The translations under genes and the position numbers were made by a program. 23,351 nt of DNA from positions 1-23,351 of the forward strand of contig VSNT01000064.1 in assembly GCA_009774465.1 (NCBI GenBank), in the 5' to 3' direction. Below, piece by piece: positions 14,248-22,753 of the stretch. Position 1 is the stretch's first letter. Each line of letters starts with the position of its first letter. Below the pieces are notes generated by a model, which saw nothing but the letters and a program-made list of their open reading frames with translations, made no database searches and had not been told where the DNA came from. This stretch comes from Lachnospiraceae bacterium (GTDB lineage Bacteria > Bacillota_A > Clostridia > Lachnospirales > Lachnospiraceae).

Positions 14248-15702
14248 ATGGGGCATATAATTGGTGAAGGAATTACCTTTGATGACGTACTTTTAGTACC
14301 TTCTTATTCGAAGATTGTTCCCAACGAGGTAGACTTGACAACGTGGCTGACAAAGAAGATTAAGCTTAACATTCCCATGATGAGTGCAGGAATGGACACT
14401 GTGACAGAGAACAGAATGGCAATCGCAATGGCAAGGCAGGGTGGAATTGGTATTATCCATAAGAACATGTCCATTGAAGAGCAGGCGGAAGAGGTGGACA
14501 AGGTAAAAAGGTCTGAAAACGGCGTAATTACAGATCCTTTTTCTTTAACACCGGAACATACCTTAAAAGATGCGGATGCACTGATGGCAAAATTCAGAAT
14601 TTCCGGCGTGCCGATTACCGAAGGACGTAAGCTTGTAGGAATTATTACCAACAGAGATTTGAAGTTTGAAACCGATTTTTCTAAAAAAATCAAAGAGTCC
14701 ATGACTTCGGAAGGGCTCATTACTGCTAAGACAGGCATTACTCTTGAGGAGGCAAAGCAGATTCTTGCAAAGGCAAGAAAAGAAAAGCTTCCTATCGTAG
14801 ATGATGATTATAATCTGGTAGGTCTTATCACAATCAAAGATATTGAAAAGACAATTAAATATCCTTTATCGGCCAAGGATGAGCAGGGGCGTCTTTTATG
14901 CGGCGCAGGCGTGGGTATTACTGCCAATGTTCTTGACAGAGTAGGTGCACTGGTTGATGCAAAGGTGGATGTTGTGGTGCTTGACAGTGCCCACGGTCAT
15001 TCTGAAAATGTACTCCGCTGCATCAGAATGATTAAGGAAAAATATCCTGAACTCCAGGTAATTGCAGGAAATGTGGCTACAGGAGCAGCTACAAAGGCAT
15101 TGATTGAAGCTGGAGCGGATGCGGTTAAAGTAGGAATCGGTCCCGGCTCCATCTGTACCACCCGTGTGGTTGCGGGTATCGGCGTACCGCAGATTACTGC
15201 TATTATGGACTGCTATGCTGTAGCAAGAGAATATAACATTCCAATCATTGCAGACGGAGGCATTAAATATTCAGGCGACATAACAAAAGCAATTGCTGCC
15301 GGCGGAAATGTATGCATGATGGGAAGTATGTTTGCCGGCTGTGATGAAAGCCCCGGAACTTTTGAACTGTATCAGGGACGTAAATATAAGGTTTACAGAG
15401 GCATGGGCTCTATTGCTGCTATGGAAAATGGAAGTAAAGACCGCTATTTTCAGGAAAATGCCAAAAAGCTGGTACCGGAAGGTGTAGAGGGGCGTGTAGC
15501 TTATAAGGGAACAGTGGAAGATACTGTATTCCAGCTGCTGGGAGGTCTGCGTTCCGGTATGGGATACTGTGGGACAGGCAGTATTGAGGAGTTAAAGGAA
15601 AATGGAAGGTTTATCAAAATTTCCGCCGCTTCATTAAAGGAAAGCCATCCTCATGATATTCATATTACAAAGGAAGCTCCAAACTATAGTGTAGACGAAT
15701 AA
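14248..15702 (+). CDS. guaB: Inosine-5'-monophosphate dehydrogenase
   Basis: Oxidises IMP to XMP with NAD+, the committed step of guanine nucleotide synthesis. 484 residues, full length. The barrel begins with EGITFDDVLLVPSYS and MSAGMDTVTE. Two CBS domains are inserted (about 92-145 and 152-205), each ending in a G-x-I-T-x-x-D-like segment; these bind nucleotides and tune activity. The catalytic loop GPGSICTTR contains Cys303. ADGGIKYSGD and the flap with the Arg-Tyr pair (KDRYFQE) follow, then GLRSGMGYCG near the end. AGGAGGAG lies about 6 bases before ATG 14248. It follows the small membrane protein and precedes a cyclic-di-GMP enzyme gene with no terminator in between. Confidence 0.98.
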   Translation: MGHIIGEGITFDDVLLVPSYSKIVPNEVDLTTWLTKKIKLNIPMMSAGMDTVTENRMAIAMARQGGIGIIHKNMSIEEQAEEVDKVKRSENGVITDPFSLTPEHTLKDADALMAKFRISGVPITEGRKLVGIITNRDLKFETDFSKKIKESMTSEGLITAKTGITLEEAKQILAKARKEKLPIVDDDYNLVGLITIKDIEKTIKYPLSAKDEQGRLLCGAGVGITANVLDRVGALVDAKVDVVVLDSAHGHSENVLRCIRMIKEKYPELQVIAGNVATGAATKALIEAGADAVKVGIGPGSICTTRVVAGIGVPQITAIMDCYAVAREYNIPIIADGGIKYSGDITKAIAAGGNVCMMGSMFAGCDESPGTFELYQGRKYKVYRGMGSIAAMENGSKDRYFQENAKKLVPEGVEGRVAYKGTVEDTVFQLLGGLRSGMGYCGTGSIEELKENGRFIKISAASLKESHPHDIHITKEAPNYSVDE

Positions 15703-15754
15703 GATAACTGTTCGTGAAGGAACTAACAGAGGATTGGAAGGGAGTAACGATTCT

Positions 15755-18442
15755 GTGGGTAATTTAGAAAATGCTGTCAGGCAGCAGGAAGAAACAGTGC
15801 CGCTGCTTCAAAGCCTGATGGAAGGGAAAGAACTGGAAAGGTGGCAGCAGCACTTTTGTAATATTGCAAATGTGTTTATGTGCTGTGTGGACAGCATGGG
15901 AAACCCACTGACAAAGTTTGAGGGGAACAGGGAGGAGATTGACAGAATAAAAGCCCTGATCAATAAAGAGCAATTTTGGGACATGCTGCTCCGCGTATCA
16001 GAAAGCACACTGGAAGATCAGGCAATAGAGACAACAGATTACCCGAATCTGCGTTTTGCAGTGATTTCAACGAAAGCCGATCACAAACCGGTGGTCAACT
16101 GGCTTATCTGCGGTGTGATTGAGGATTTTCAGGATGCGGAAGAGTATGAAAAAGCACCCCTTGAAGGATTTTACAGTCAGATCAGTGAAAAGCAGTTTGC
16201 CAAAGTGGTGGACACTTTGCGGGATGCTTCAAATGAATTGATCAGGTATAAACAAGATACCATCAGCGCACAGGCACAGAGCAGGCGAAGCCGCTGCTCG
16301 GAAAAGGAAATGGAAGAAAATCTGCATCGCAGTCAGGCACTGATGGAGGTGATGCAGCTTCTTGAAAGTGAAGAGAACCTTGAAAAAGTTATTCAAAAGC
16401 TGTTTGAAACAGTGGGGGCATTTTTAAAGTTAAGTTTTGCCGCCCTGTACTGCCAGCAGGCGGACGGACAGGGGCTTGAACTAACGACCGGATGGAAAGA
16501 AAAAAAGGCAGACTGGGAAACTTTAAGAAATCTGGATGAGGAAAGCCGTGAATTTCTCAAAATAGAAAAAACTCTTGTTTTATCTTATGATGCCATAAGG
16601 AGCAAACAGGAAAGATTGCAGATGGATAAGCTGGGATTAAAGGCGATTGTGGTTATCCCTGTGGAGGCAGAAAAAAGCGTTAAACGGTACGCCTTCTTTG
16701 GAAAAACATATAATGATGGCGCATGGCAGATGGAGGAAATCAGATTTATTAACGATTCCGTTAAAATTCTCCAGAGCATATTAAACAGACATGTCAGAAA
16801 AAATTCGCTGGCAGATGTTATTTCATCATTGGAAACAATTTTAGATAATGTGGGAAGCGCAATTTATGTAAGTGATCCGGAAAATGGAGAAAAGTTTTTT
16901 GCCAATAAAAGTATGCGGCATATTTTTGAAAGAGAATTCAGAGAAGGTTCTATTGAAACTTTTTTGGCACAGGGACTGACTTTGGAGAGCGGAATCAGTG
17001 AAATCTGTCATTCTGCAAGAGAACGCTGGTATGACCTTTATCATACGCAGGTGAAATGGGTGGATGGAAGGCCGGCGCGCTTGTGCGCTCTGTATGACGT
17101 CACCGAAAAGAAGGTATACCAGAAAAAAAGTGAACAGCAGACCTATGTTGATCTTCTTACCGGCTTATTTAACCGTATGTGCTGCGAGAAAGATCTGGAA
17201 AAATATGTAAAGGAAGCTCAGGAGGCGAAAAGCAAAGGGGCGCTGCTTTATCTTGATCTGGACGATTTTAAACATATCAATGAAGGACTGGGGCATCAGT
17301 ATGGAGATGTGCTGCTTAAGGCAATTTCCCACAGCATTCAGAGTGTGGAGGGCATCGAAAATACCTGTTATCGTGTAGGCGGCGATGAATTTGTCATTAT
17401 CATACCGCCCGAACGATATAGAAGGAGGAAGCGCATTATTGCTTCCATTAAAGATATTTTTAAAAAGCCCTGGTTTCTTAAGGACTCGGATTATTACTGC
17501 ACCATGAGTATGGGGGTAGTGGAATTTCCCACAGCCGATGGTGCGGTGCATGAACTGATTCAAAGAGCTGACAGCGCTATGTATGAGGCTAAAAAAAGAG
17601 GAAAAAATACTGTAGCGAACTATTCTGATGATATTGGCACCAACTCAGGCAAACGTCTGGATATGGAAAAGAATATGCGGGATGCCACTGCCAGGGGATA
17701 TCAGGAGTTTGAGGTATATTTTCAGCCTATTATTGATATTCAAAAAAAGGGACGTCCGTGTACAGGGGCAGAAGCACTGATCCGCTGGAACAGTGTAGAA
17801 CTGGGATTTATACCGCCTTCAGAGTTTATCCCTTTGGCGGAGTATTTGGGACTGATTAATCCAATTGGTAATTATGTTTTGAATGAAGCCTGCAAAATAT
17901 GCAGGGGCTGGAATGATAACGGATATCCTGATTATAAAGTTAATGTGAATCTTTCCGTGGTGCAGCTTCTTCAAAGCGATATTGTGGAAATTGTGGAGCG
18001 GACAGTGAAGGAAACCGGAATTAATCCCCATAATCTTACCCTTGAGGTTACGGAAAGCCTGGCCATCAACGATATGGAACGTATGAAGGCAATACTTACA
18101 AGTATTAAAAATCTGGGAGTAAGAATTGCGCTGGATGACTTTGGAACAGGGTATTCTTCTTTAAATCATATCAGAGAAATTCCCTTTGATGTGATTAAGG
18201 TGGATCAGAGTTTTATCAAAGATCTGGACAGAGATGCATATGCAAAGTCATTTATCAAAATGGTAGGCGATCTGGCTAAGGCAATTCATGTGAACTTGTG
18301 CGTGGAAGGTGTGGAAACACAAAAACAGTACAAAATTTTATCGGAAATGAGTGTCAGCATGGTACAGGGATATTATTTTGACCGTCCCATGAAAAGGGAA
18401 GCTTTTGAAAAAAAGTATACACCCCATATTTCTTCTTTATAA
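15755..18442 (+). CDS. Soluble diguanylate cyclase/phosphodiesterase with PocR-, GAF-, PAS-, GGDEF- and EAL-type domains
   Basis: An 895-residue protein starting at GTG 15755, with GGAAGGGAG (15736-15744) 10 bases upstream; TTG 15734 lacks room for a site. Domain order: PocR-like ligand-binding domain (about 15-125), helical linker (140-205), GAF-like (210-350), PAS-like (355-455), GGDEF (465-620), EAL (640-890). The GGDEF motif is intact (542-546), as is its metal Asp in LDLDDF, predicting synthesis of c-di-GMP from GTP. The RxxD inhibitory site expected just before it is absent (GIEN). The EAL domain keeps the key residues: EAL at 673-675, E in EVTES, DDFGTG at 794-799, K in IKVD and EGVE at 851-854, predicting c-di-GMP hydrolysis. 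No membrane segment is seen, so it should be cytosolic. It lies 52 bases after guaB. Confidence 0.93.
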   Translation: MGNLENAVRQQEETVPLLQSLMEGKELERWQQHFCNIANVFMCCVDSMGNPLTKFEGNREEIDRIKALINKEQFWDMLLRVSESTLEDQAIETTDYPNLRFAVISTKADHKPVVNWLICGVIEDFQDAEEYEKAPLEGFYSQISEKQFAKVVDTLRDASNELIRYKQDTISAQAQSRRSRCSEKEMEENLHRSQALMEVMQLLESEENLEKVIQKLFETVGAFLKLSFAALYCQQADGQGLELTTGWKEKKADWETLRNLDEESREFLKIEKTLVLSYDAIRSKQERLQMDKLGLKAIVVIPVEAEKSVKRYAFFGKTYNDGAWQMEEIRFINDSVKILQSILNRHVRKNSLADVISSLETILDNVGSAIYVSDPENGEKFFANKSMRHIFEREFREGSIETFLAQGLTLESGISEICHSARERWYDLYHTQVKWVDGRPARLCALYDVTEKKVYQKKSEQQTYVDLLTGLFNRMCCEKDLEKYVKEAQEAKSKGALLYLDLDDFKHINEGLGHQYGDVLLKAISHSIQSVEGIENTCYRVGGDEFVIIIPPERYRRRKRIIASIKDIFKKPWFLKDSDYYCTMSMGVVEFPTADGAVHELIQRADSAMYEAKKRGKNTVANYSDDIGTNSGKRLDMEKNMRDATARGYQEFEVYFQPIIDIQKKGRPCTGAEALIRWNSVELGFIPPSEFIPLAEYLGLINPIGNYVLNEACKICRGWNDNGYPDYKVNVNLSVVQLLQSDIVEIVERTVKETGINPHNLTLEVTESLAINDMERMKAILTSIKNLGVRIALDDFGTGYSSLNHIREIPFDVIKVDQSFIKDLDRDAYAKSFIKMVGDLAKAIHVNLCVEGVETQKQYKILSEMSVSMVQGYYFDRPMKREAFEKKYTPHISSL

Positions 18443-18470
18443 ATTCATGGGATTGTGCTATGATTACTAA

Positions 18471-18479
18471 TGTTATGAT
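18471..18479 (+). promoter_or_regulatory. Possible extended -10 promoter for glnS
   Basis: TGTTATGAT is an extended -10 element; a poor -35 (TTGTGC at 18453-18458) is 15 bases upstream. A second TATGAT lies at 18459-18464. No terminator separates this from the preceding gene, so read-through is also possible. Confidence 0.35.
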
Positions 18480-18522
18480 AGAAACAGACTGTAGGAGGTA
18501 AAGCCCATTATTTGTAAATGTT

Positions 18523-20244
18523 ATGGGGCTCGTGAAAGAAATGAGTGAAATTGAAACAAACGAAAACAGGCCGGAGGAAGAAAAGGCAGTCGTATCCAGA
18601 CATTTTATCGAACAGATTATAGATAAGGATTTGGAAGAAGGCGTTTATGATACTGTTCATACCAGATTTCCGCCGGAACCCAATGGCTATCTGCATATTG
18701 GACATGCAAAAAGCATACTTCTTAACTATGGCCTTGCCAAAGAATATGGCGGCAAGTTCAACATGCGTTTTGATGATACCAATCCCACCAAGGAAAAGAC
18801 AGAGTTTGTGGAATCTATTTTAGAGGACATCAAATGGCTGGGAGCAGATTGGGAAGACAGGCTGTTTTTTGCATCCAATTATTTTGAGCAGATGTATGAG
18901 GCGGCAGTTAAGCTGATTAAGAAGGGTAAAGCTTATGTTTCCGACCTTACTGCAGAAGAAATGAAGGAGTACAGGGGAACCCTTACCGAGCCCGGTAAGA
19001 ATGATCCCAACAGAGAGCGAAGCATTGAGGAAAGTCTTGATTTATTTGAAAAGATGAAAAACGGTGAGTTTAAAGACGGAGAAAAGACGCTTCGTGCCAG
19101 GATAGATATGGCGTCTCCCAATATCAACATGAGAGATCCAATTATTTATCGTGTAGCCCATATGTCTCATCACAATACAGGGGATCGCTGGTGCATTTAT
19201 CCCATGTATGACTTTGCGCATCCCATTGAGGATGCCATTGAGGGAATTACTCACTCTATCTGTACTTTGGAATTTGAGGATCACAGACCTTTGTATGACT
19301 GGGTGGTAAGGGAGCTGGAATATCCAAATCCGCCCAAACAGATTGAGTTTGCCAAAATGTATCTGACCAATGTGGTAACCGGTAAAAGATATATTAAGAA
19401 ACTGGTGGAAGAGGGAGTCGTGGATGGCTGGGATGATCCCAGACTGGTATCCATAGCAGCCTTGAGGCGGAGAGGATTTACACCGGAATCCATTAAACGG
19501 TTTGTAGACTTGTGCGGTGTGTCAAAAAGCAACGCCTCTGCAGATTATGCAATGCTGGAATATTGTATACGTGAAGACCTTAAGCTGAAACGCCCCCGTA
19601 TGATGGCCGCCCTTGATCCCATTAAGCTTATAATTGATAACTATCCGGAAGACCAGACTGAAATGCTGGAAGTTGCAAATAATCTTGAAAACGAAGAAAT
19701 GGGCACAAGGCAGGTTCCCTTTGGCAGAGAACTTTATATTGACCGGGAAGACTTTATGGAGGAACCACCGAAAAAGTATTTCCGCCTTTTCCCTGGAAAT
19801 GAAGTGCGCCTTATGAATGCATACTTTGTAACCTGTACCGGCTGTGAAAAGGATGAAGATGGCAGGGTGAGTGTGGTGCACTGTACCTATGATCCGGAAA
19901 CAAAGTGCGGCACAGGCTTTACCGGACGCAAGGTTAAGGGGACGATTCACTGGGTACCGGCTAAGGAGGCAGTTTCGGCGGAAGTAAGGCTTTACGAAAA
20001 TATCATTGATGAAGAAAAGGGCGTTTATAATGAGGATGGAAGCCTTAATTTAAATCCCAATTCTCTTACCGTATTAAAGAATTGTTATTTAGAGCCGGCA
20101 TTAAAAGATGCTAAAGCATATGACAGTTTCCAATTTGTAAGGCAGGGATATTTTTGTGTGGATGCGAAGGACTCCAAAGAGGGAGCGCTTGTTTTTAACA
20201 GGATTGTATCACTTAAGAGTTCTTATGTATTGCCCAAGGCTTAG
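18523..20244 (+). CDS. glnS: Glutaminyl-tRNA synthetase
   Basis: Class I synthetase that charges tRNA(Gln) with glutamine using ATP. 573 residues from ATG 18523. The HIGH signature is intact (PPEPNGYLHIGHAKS, HIGH at 58-61). FDDTNPTKE, WCIYPMYDFAHPIEDAIEGITHS and SICTLEFEDHRPLYDW are characteristic of GlnRS rather than GluRS. The C-terminal half has the two beta-barrel anticodon-binding domains. At the place of the second signature (VMSKR in the E. coli enzyme) the protein reads VVTGKR (284-289), a departure from KMSKS. The start is uncertain: ATG 18541 would drop six residues, and the only strong ribosome site (AGGAGG 18493-18498) is 24 bases from the first ATG. The enzyme coexists with GatCAB in this window. 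Confidence 0.96.
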   Translation: MGLVKEMSEIETNENRPEEEKAVVSRHFIEQIIDKDLEEGVYDTVHTRFPPEPNGYLHIGHAKSILLNYGLAKEYGGKFNMRFDDTNPTKEKTEFVESILEDIKWLGADWEDRLFFASNYFEQMYEAAVKLIKKGKAYVSDLTAEEMKEYRGTLTEPGKNDPNRERSIEESLDLFEKMKNGEFKDGEKTLRARIDMASPNINMRDPIIYRVAHMSHHNTGDRWCIYPMYDFAHPIEDAIEGITHSICTLEFEDHRPLYDWVVRELEYPNPPKQIEFAKMYLTNVVTGKRYIKKLVEEGVVDGWDDPRLVSIAALRRRGFTPESIKRFVDLCGVSKSNASADYAMLEYCIREDLKLKRPRMMAALDPIKLIIDNYPEDQTEMLEVANNLENEEMGTRQVPFGRELYIDREDFMEEPPKKYFRLFPGNEVRLMNAYFVTCTGCEKDEDGRVSVVHCTYDPETKCGTGFTGRKVKGTIHWVPAKEAVSAEVRLYENIIDEEKGVYNEDGSLNLNPNSLTVLKNCYLEPALKDAKAYDSFQFVRQGYFCVDAKDSKEGALVFNRIVSLKSSYVLPKA

Positions 20245-20344
20245 ATTAGATGAATGCTTTGCGTCCGCCTGACACATTACTTGCGGAAATAAACAACAAA
20301 CAGGAGTATAAAAACAGACAGGTTTCACTAAAATATGACAGGGA

Positions 20345-20380
20345 TCAGATTTGCATTTAGCACTGCAGCTGCAGATCTGA
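20345..20380 (+). repeat. Inverted repeat between glnS and the DUF2225 gene
   Basis: A 10-base stem (20345-20354 with 20371-20380, one U-G pair) encloses a 16-base loop. It is followed by A-rich rather than T-rich sequence, so it is not a standard terminator on the + strand. It lies about 34 bases before ATG 20414, where an RNA hairpin could affect translation or mRNA stability. No clear promoter was identified in this 169-base gap. Confidence 0.4.
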
Positions 20381-20413
20381 AAAATAAAAAGGCAGTGCGG
20401 AAATGAGGAAAAA

Positions 20414-21274
20414 ATGACCGGACTATTATCTGGATTGGAAAAACTGGGGCTTAAAAACCTGGAGAGCATGGACATATTCGAAGAGGAAAAAAAGAAAGAA
20501 GCAATAGAGCAGGCAAATAAACAAAAGGTGCCTGAAGTGCATGAAACAGATTTTCTTTTTGACAAAACTTATGAATGTCCGGTTTGCGACAATAAAATTA
20601 AAGTAAGGACAATGAAAGCAGGTAAGGCAAAGCTGTTGCACACGGATCTTGATCTTCGCCCGGTGTATGAGCACATTGAACCATTAAAGTATGATGCAAT
20701 CATTTGCCCTGAATGCGGTTATGCTGCTCTCAGCCGCTATTTTGGCGGATTGACAGCAGGACAGATAAAAGCAATCAAAGATACGATTTCCAAATCCTAT
20801 CACAAAACAGAACAGAATAAGGAAACCTATACCTTTGAGGAAGCTGTTGAGAGATATAAGCTGTGTCTTGCCAATGCCATTGTAAAACATGCAAAAGCAA
20901 GCGAAAAGGCATACATCTGTTTAAAAGGAGGCTGGCTGCAGCGGGCAATGGCGGAGACGCTTGATAAGGAGGCGTCAGATTATTCCACCAAACGTGCCCA
21001 GTTTAAGGAGCAGGAGAGAGAGTTTCTTAAAAATGCGCTGGATGGATTTATGGCGGCAAGGCAGTCCGAAAATTACCCTATGTGCGGTATGGATGAATCA
21101 ACAGTGGAATACCTGATTGCTGTTCTTGCAATGGAATTTGAACAGTATGATATTTCTTCAAGGCTGATTTCCGGCATTTTAGTATCTCCTTCCGCTACCA
21201 GTCGTATGAAGGATAAGGCAAGGAATGTGAAGGAAGTACTGATTGCAAAGATTAAGGAGAAAAATGCAGGTTAA
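20414..21274 (+). CDS. DUF2225 zinc-ribbon protein
   Basis: A 286-residue cytoplasmic protein. A helical charged N-terminus (1-45) precedes two CxxC knuckles, C55-P-V-C58 and C98-P-E-C101. They are separated by a segment with the family's L-H-T-D-L-D-L-R-P-V-Y motif, so one zinc ribbon is likely formed. The C-terminal 170 residues are helical, TPR-like in spacing (F-E-E-A-V-E-R-Y-K-L-C-L-A-N-A and later A-L-D-G-F). This matches DUF2225, a clostridial and bacillar family of unknown function. TGAGGA sits about 5 bases before ATG 20414. Its stop abuts the ATG of the MocR-type gene with no gap, so the two are co-translated. Zinc binding is a sequence-based inference; the biological role is not known. 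Confidence 0.92.
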   Translation: MTGLLSGLEKLGLKNLESMDIFEEEKKKEAIEQANKQKVPEVHETDFLFDKTYECPVCDNKIKVRTMKAGKAKLLHTDLDLRPVYEHIEPLKYDAIICPECGYAALSRYFGGLTAGQIKAIKDTISKSYHKTEQNKETYTFEEAVERYKLCLANAIVKHAKASEKAYICLKGGWLQRAMAETLDKEASDYSTKRAQFKEQEREFLKNALDGFMAARQSENYPMCGMDESTVEYLIAVLAMEFEQYDISSRLISGILVSPSATSRMKDKARNVKEVLIAKIKEKNAG

Positions 21275-22753
21275 ATGAATGATCTGACAATACGTCTTAC
21301 GGATACGGAAGGAAAGTGTCTGTATCAACAGATTTATGAGCATATCAGAAACGAAATAAGACAGGGGAAGCTTCTTGCAGGAGAGAAGCTTCCCTCAACT
21401 CGTTCTTTGGCAGAATATCTCCAGGTGGCGAGAAGTACGGTTGACTTTGCCTATGGGCAGCTTACTGCAGAAGGGTATCTGGAAGCAAAACCATGCAGAG
21501 GGTATTTTGTAAGCCAAGTGGAAGATTTGTTTCATCTGCCGGAGGATAAGCAGGGGGCGTCAGCGTCATATGAGGATGCAGGTTTTTTGGGAGCAAGTTT
21601 TACGGAAAATGTTTCCGGTACCCATTTAACAAGTCAACGGAAAGAAACCGTACAATACGATTTTTCCCCTCATGCAATCAGTCTTAAGGATTTTCCATAT
21701 GCTACATGGAAAAAAATTACGAAAAGCATTCTCGTAGATGCCAATAGTGAAATGTTTGCTCTTGGAGATGCACAGGGAGATTTAGGGCTTCGGGAGACTA
21801 TTGGCAGGTATCTCCATTCCTCCAGAGGAGTGAACTGTCAGCCGGAGCAGATTATTATCGGAGCAGGTACGGACTACTTATTTATGCTGCTTGAAAAAAT
21901 ATTAGGGCGGCATGTGCCTATTGCGATGGAGGTGCCTACTTATAAACGTGCCTATCAGGTATTCCAGTCTTTTGCCTATAAGATTGAAGCGGTTCCAATG
22001 GATGCTTATGGAATGGATATCGAAAAACTTCGTAAGTCGGATGCAAGGGTTGCTTATATTATGCCTTCCCATCAATATCCTACAGGTGTGGTAATGCCTA
22101 TTGGAAGGCGGATGGAATTGTTAAAGTGGGCCAGGGAAAAAGAGGACAGGTATCTGATTGAGGATGACTATGACAGTGAATTCAGATATAAGGGAAAGCC
22201 GATTCCGTCTTTGCAGGCATCTGACAGAGATGGACGGGTGATTTACATGGGGACTTTTTCCAAGTCAATTGCGCCTGCAATTCGTGTTGGCTTTATGGTT
22301 CTGCCTTTAAATCTTTTAAAAGTATATAAGGAAAACTGTGGGTTTTATGCGTCTACTGTATCACGAATTGACCAGCGCATTTTAAATGAGTTTATTAAAG
22401 ACGGGTATTTTGAGCGTTACTTGAACAAAATGCGTAAGACATACAGGGAAAGGCATGATTTTCTGCTTGGCAAACTTGGCTTTTTTGAAAAGGAATTTAT
22501 GATTTCCGGAGAAAATGCCGGTCTCCATATTTTATTGTCCAGTAAAAGCCATATACCGGAAAGAGAGCTTCTTGAGACTGCTTTAAAAAATGGGATAAGG
22601 CTGTATGGGATTTCAGATGCCTGTATGGGAAAAGAAAGAAATGCAGATACATTTTTCAGCAGTACAGTCCTCCTTGGCTACGGTGCTTTGGATAAGCAGG
22701 AGCTGGAGGCGGGAATTGAAGCATTAAAAAAGGCCTGGAGTCTCTATTTATAG
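21275..22753 (+). CDS. MocR-type transcriptional regulator (GntR helix-turn-helix fused to aminotransferase-like domain)
   Basis: A 492-residue protein. The N-terminal winged helix-turn-helix of the GntR family (about 12-80) shows LYQQIYEHIRNEI, GEKLPSTRSLAEYL and ARSTVDFAYGQL. A linker (about 81-125) leads to a fold-type I aminotransferase domain. The PLP lysine is K330 in TFSKSIAPAIRVGF; the Asp that contacts the PLP ring nitrogen is in the IEDDYDSEFRY segment (about 298), and SHQYPTG is the usual substrate-loop motif. MocR regulators such as PdxR and GabR sense PLP or amino acids; which one applies here is not visible, and no pdxS/pdxT or GABA genes are nearby. The ATG follows the DUF2225 stop directly; AAGGAG lies about 13 bases upstream inside that gene. 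The stop codon lies inside the terminator hairpin. Confidence 0.93.
   Translation: MNDLTIRLTDTEGKCLYQQIYEHIRNEIRQGKLLAGEKLPSTRSLAEYLQVARSTVDFAYGQLTAEGYLEAKPCRGYFVSQVEDLFHLPEDKQGASASYEDAGFLGASFTENVSGTHLTSQRKETVQYDFSPHAISLKDFPYATWKKITKSILVDANSEMFALGDAQGDLGLRETIGRYLHSSRGVNCQPEQIIIGAGTDYLFMLLEKILGRHVPIAMEVPTYKRAYQVFQSFAYKIEAVPMDAYGMDIEKLRKSDARVAYIMPSHQYPTGVVMPIGRRMELLKWAREKEDRYLIEDDYDSEFRYKGKPIPSLQASDRDGRVIYMGTFSKSIAPAIRVGFMVLPLNLLKVYKENCGFYASTVSRIDQRILNEFIKDGYFERYLNKMRKTYRERHDFLLGKLGFFEKEFMISGENAGLHILLSSKSHIPERELLETALKNGIRLYGISDACMGKERNADTFFSSTVLLGYGALDKQELEAGIEALKKAWSLYL

Noticed and set aside
14304..14738. 144-codon frame on the - strand inside guaB
   Set aside because: Antisense shadow of a strongly conserved gene, with no start signal or recognisable domain.
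15705..15729. Small inverted repeat CTGTT...AACAG between guaB and the GGDEF-EAL gene
   Set aside because: Short stem and no T-run, so not a terminator.
20264..20288. TCCGC...GCGGA repeat after glnS as a possible glnS terminator
   Set aside because: Only 5 paired bases with a 15-base loop and an A-rich rather than T-rich tail.
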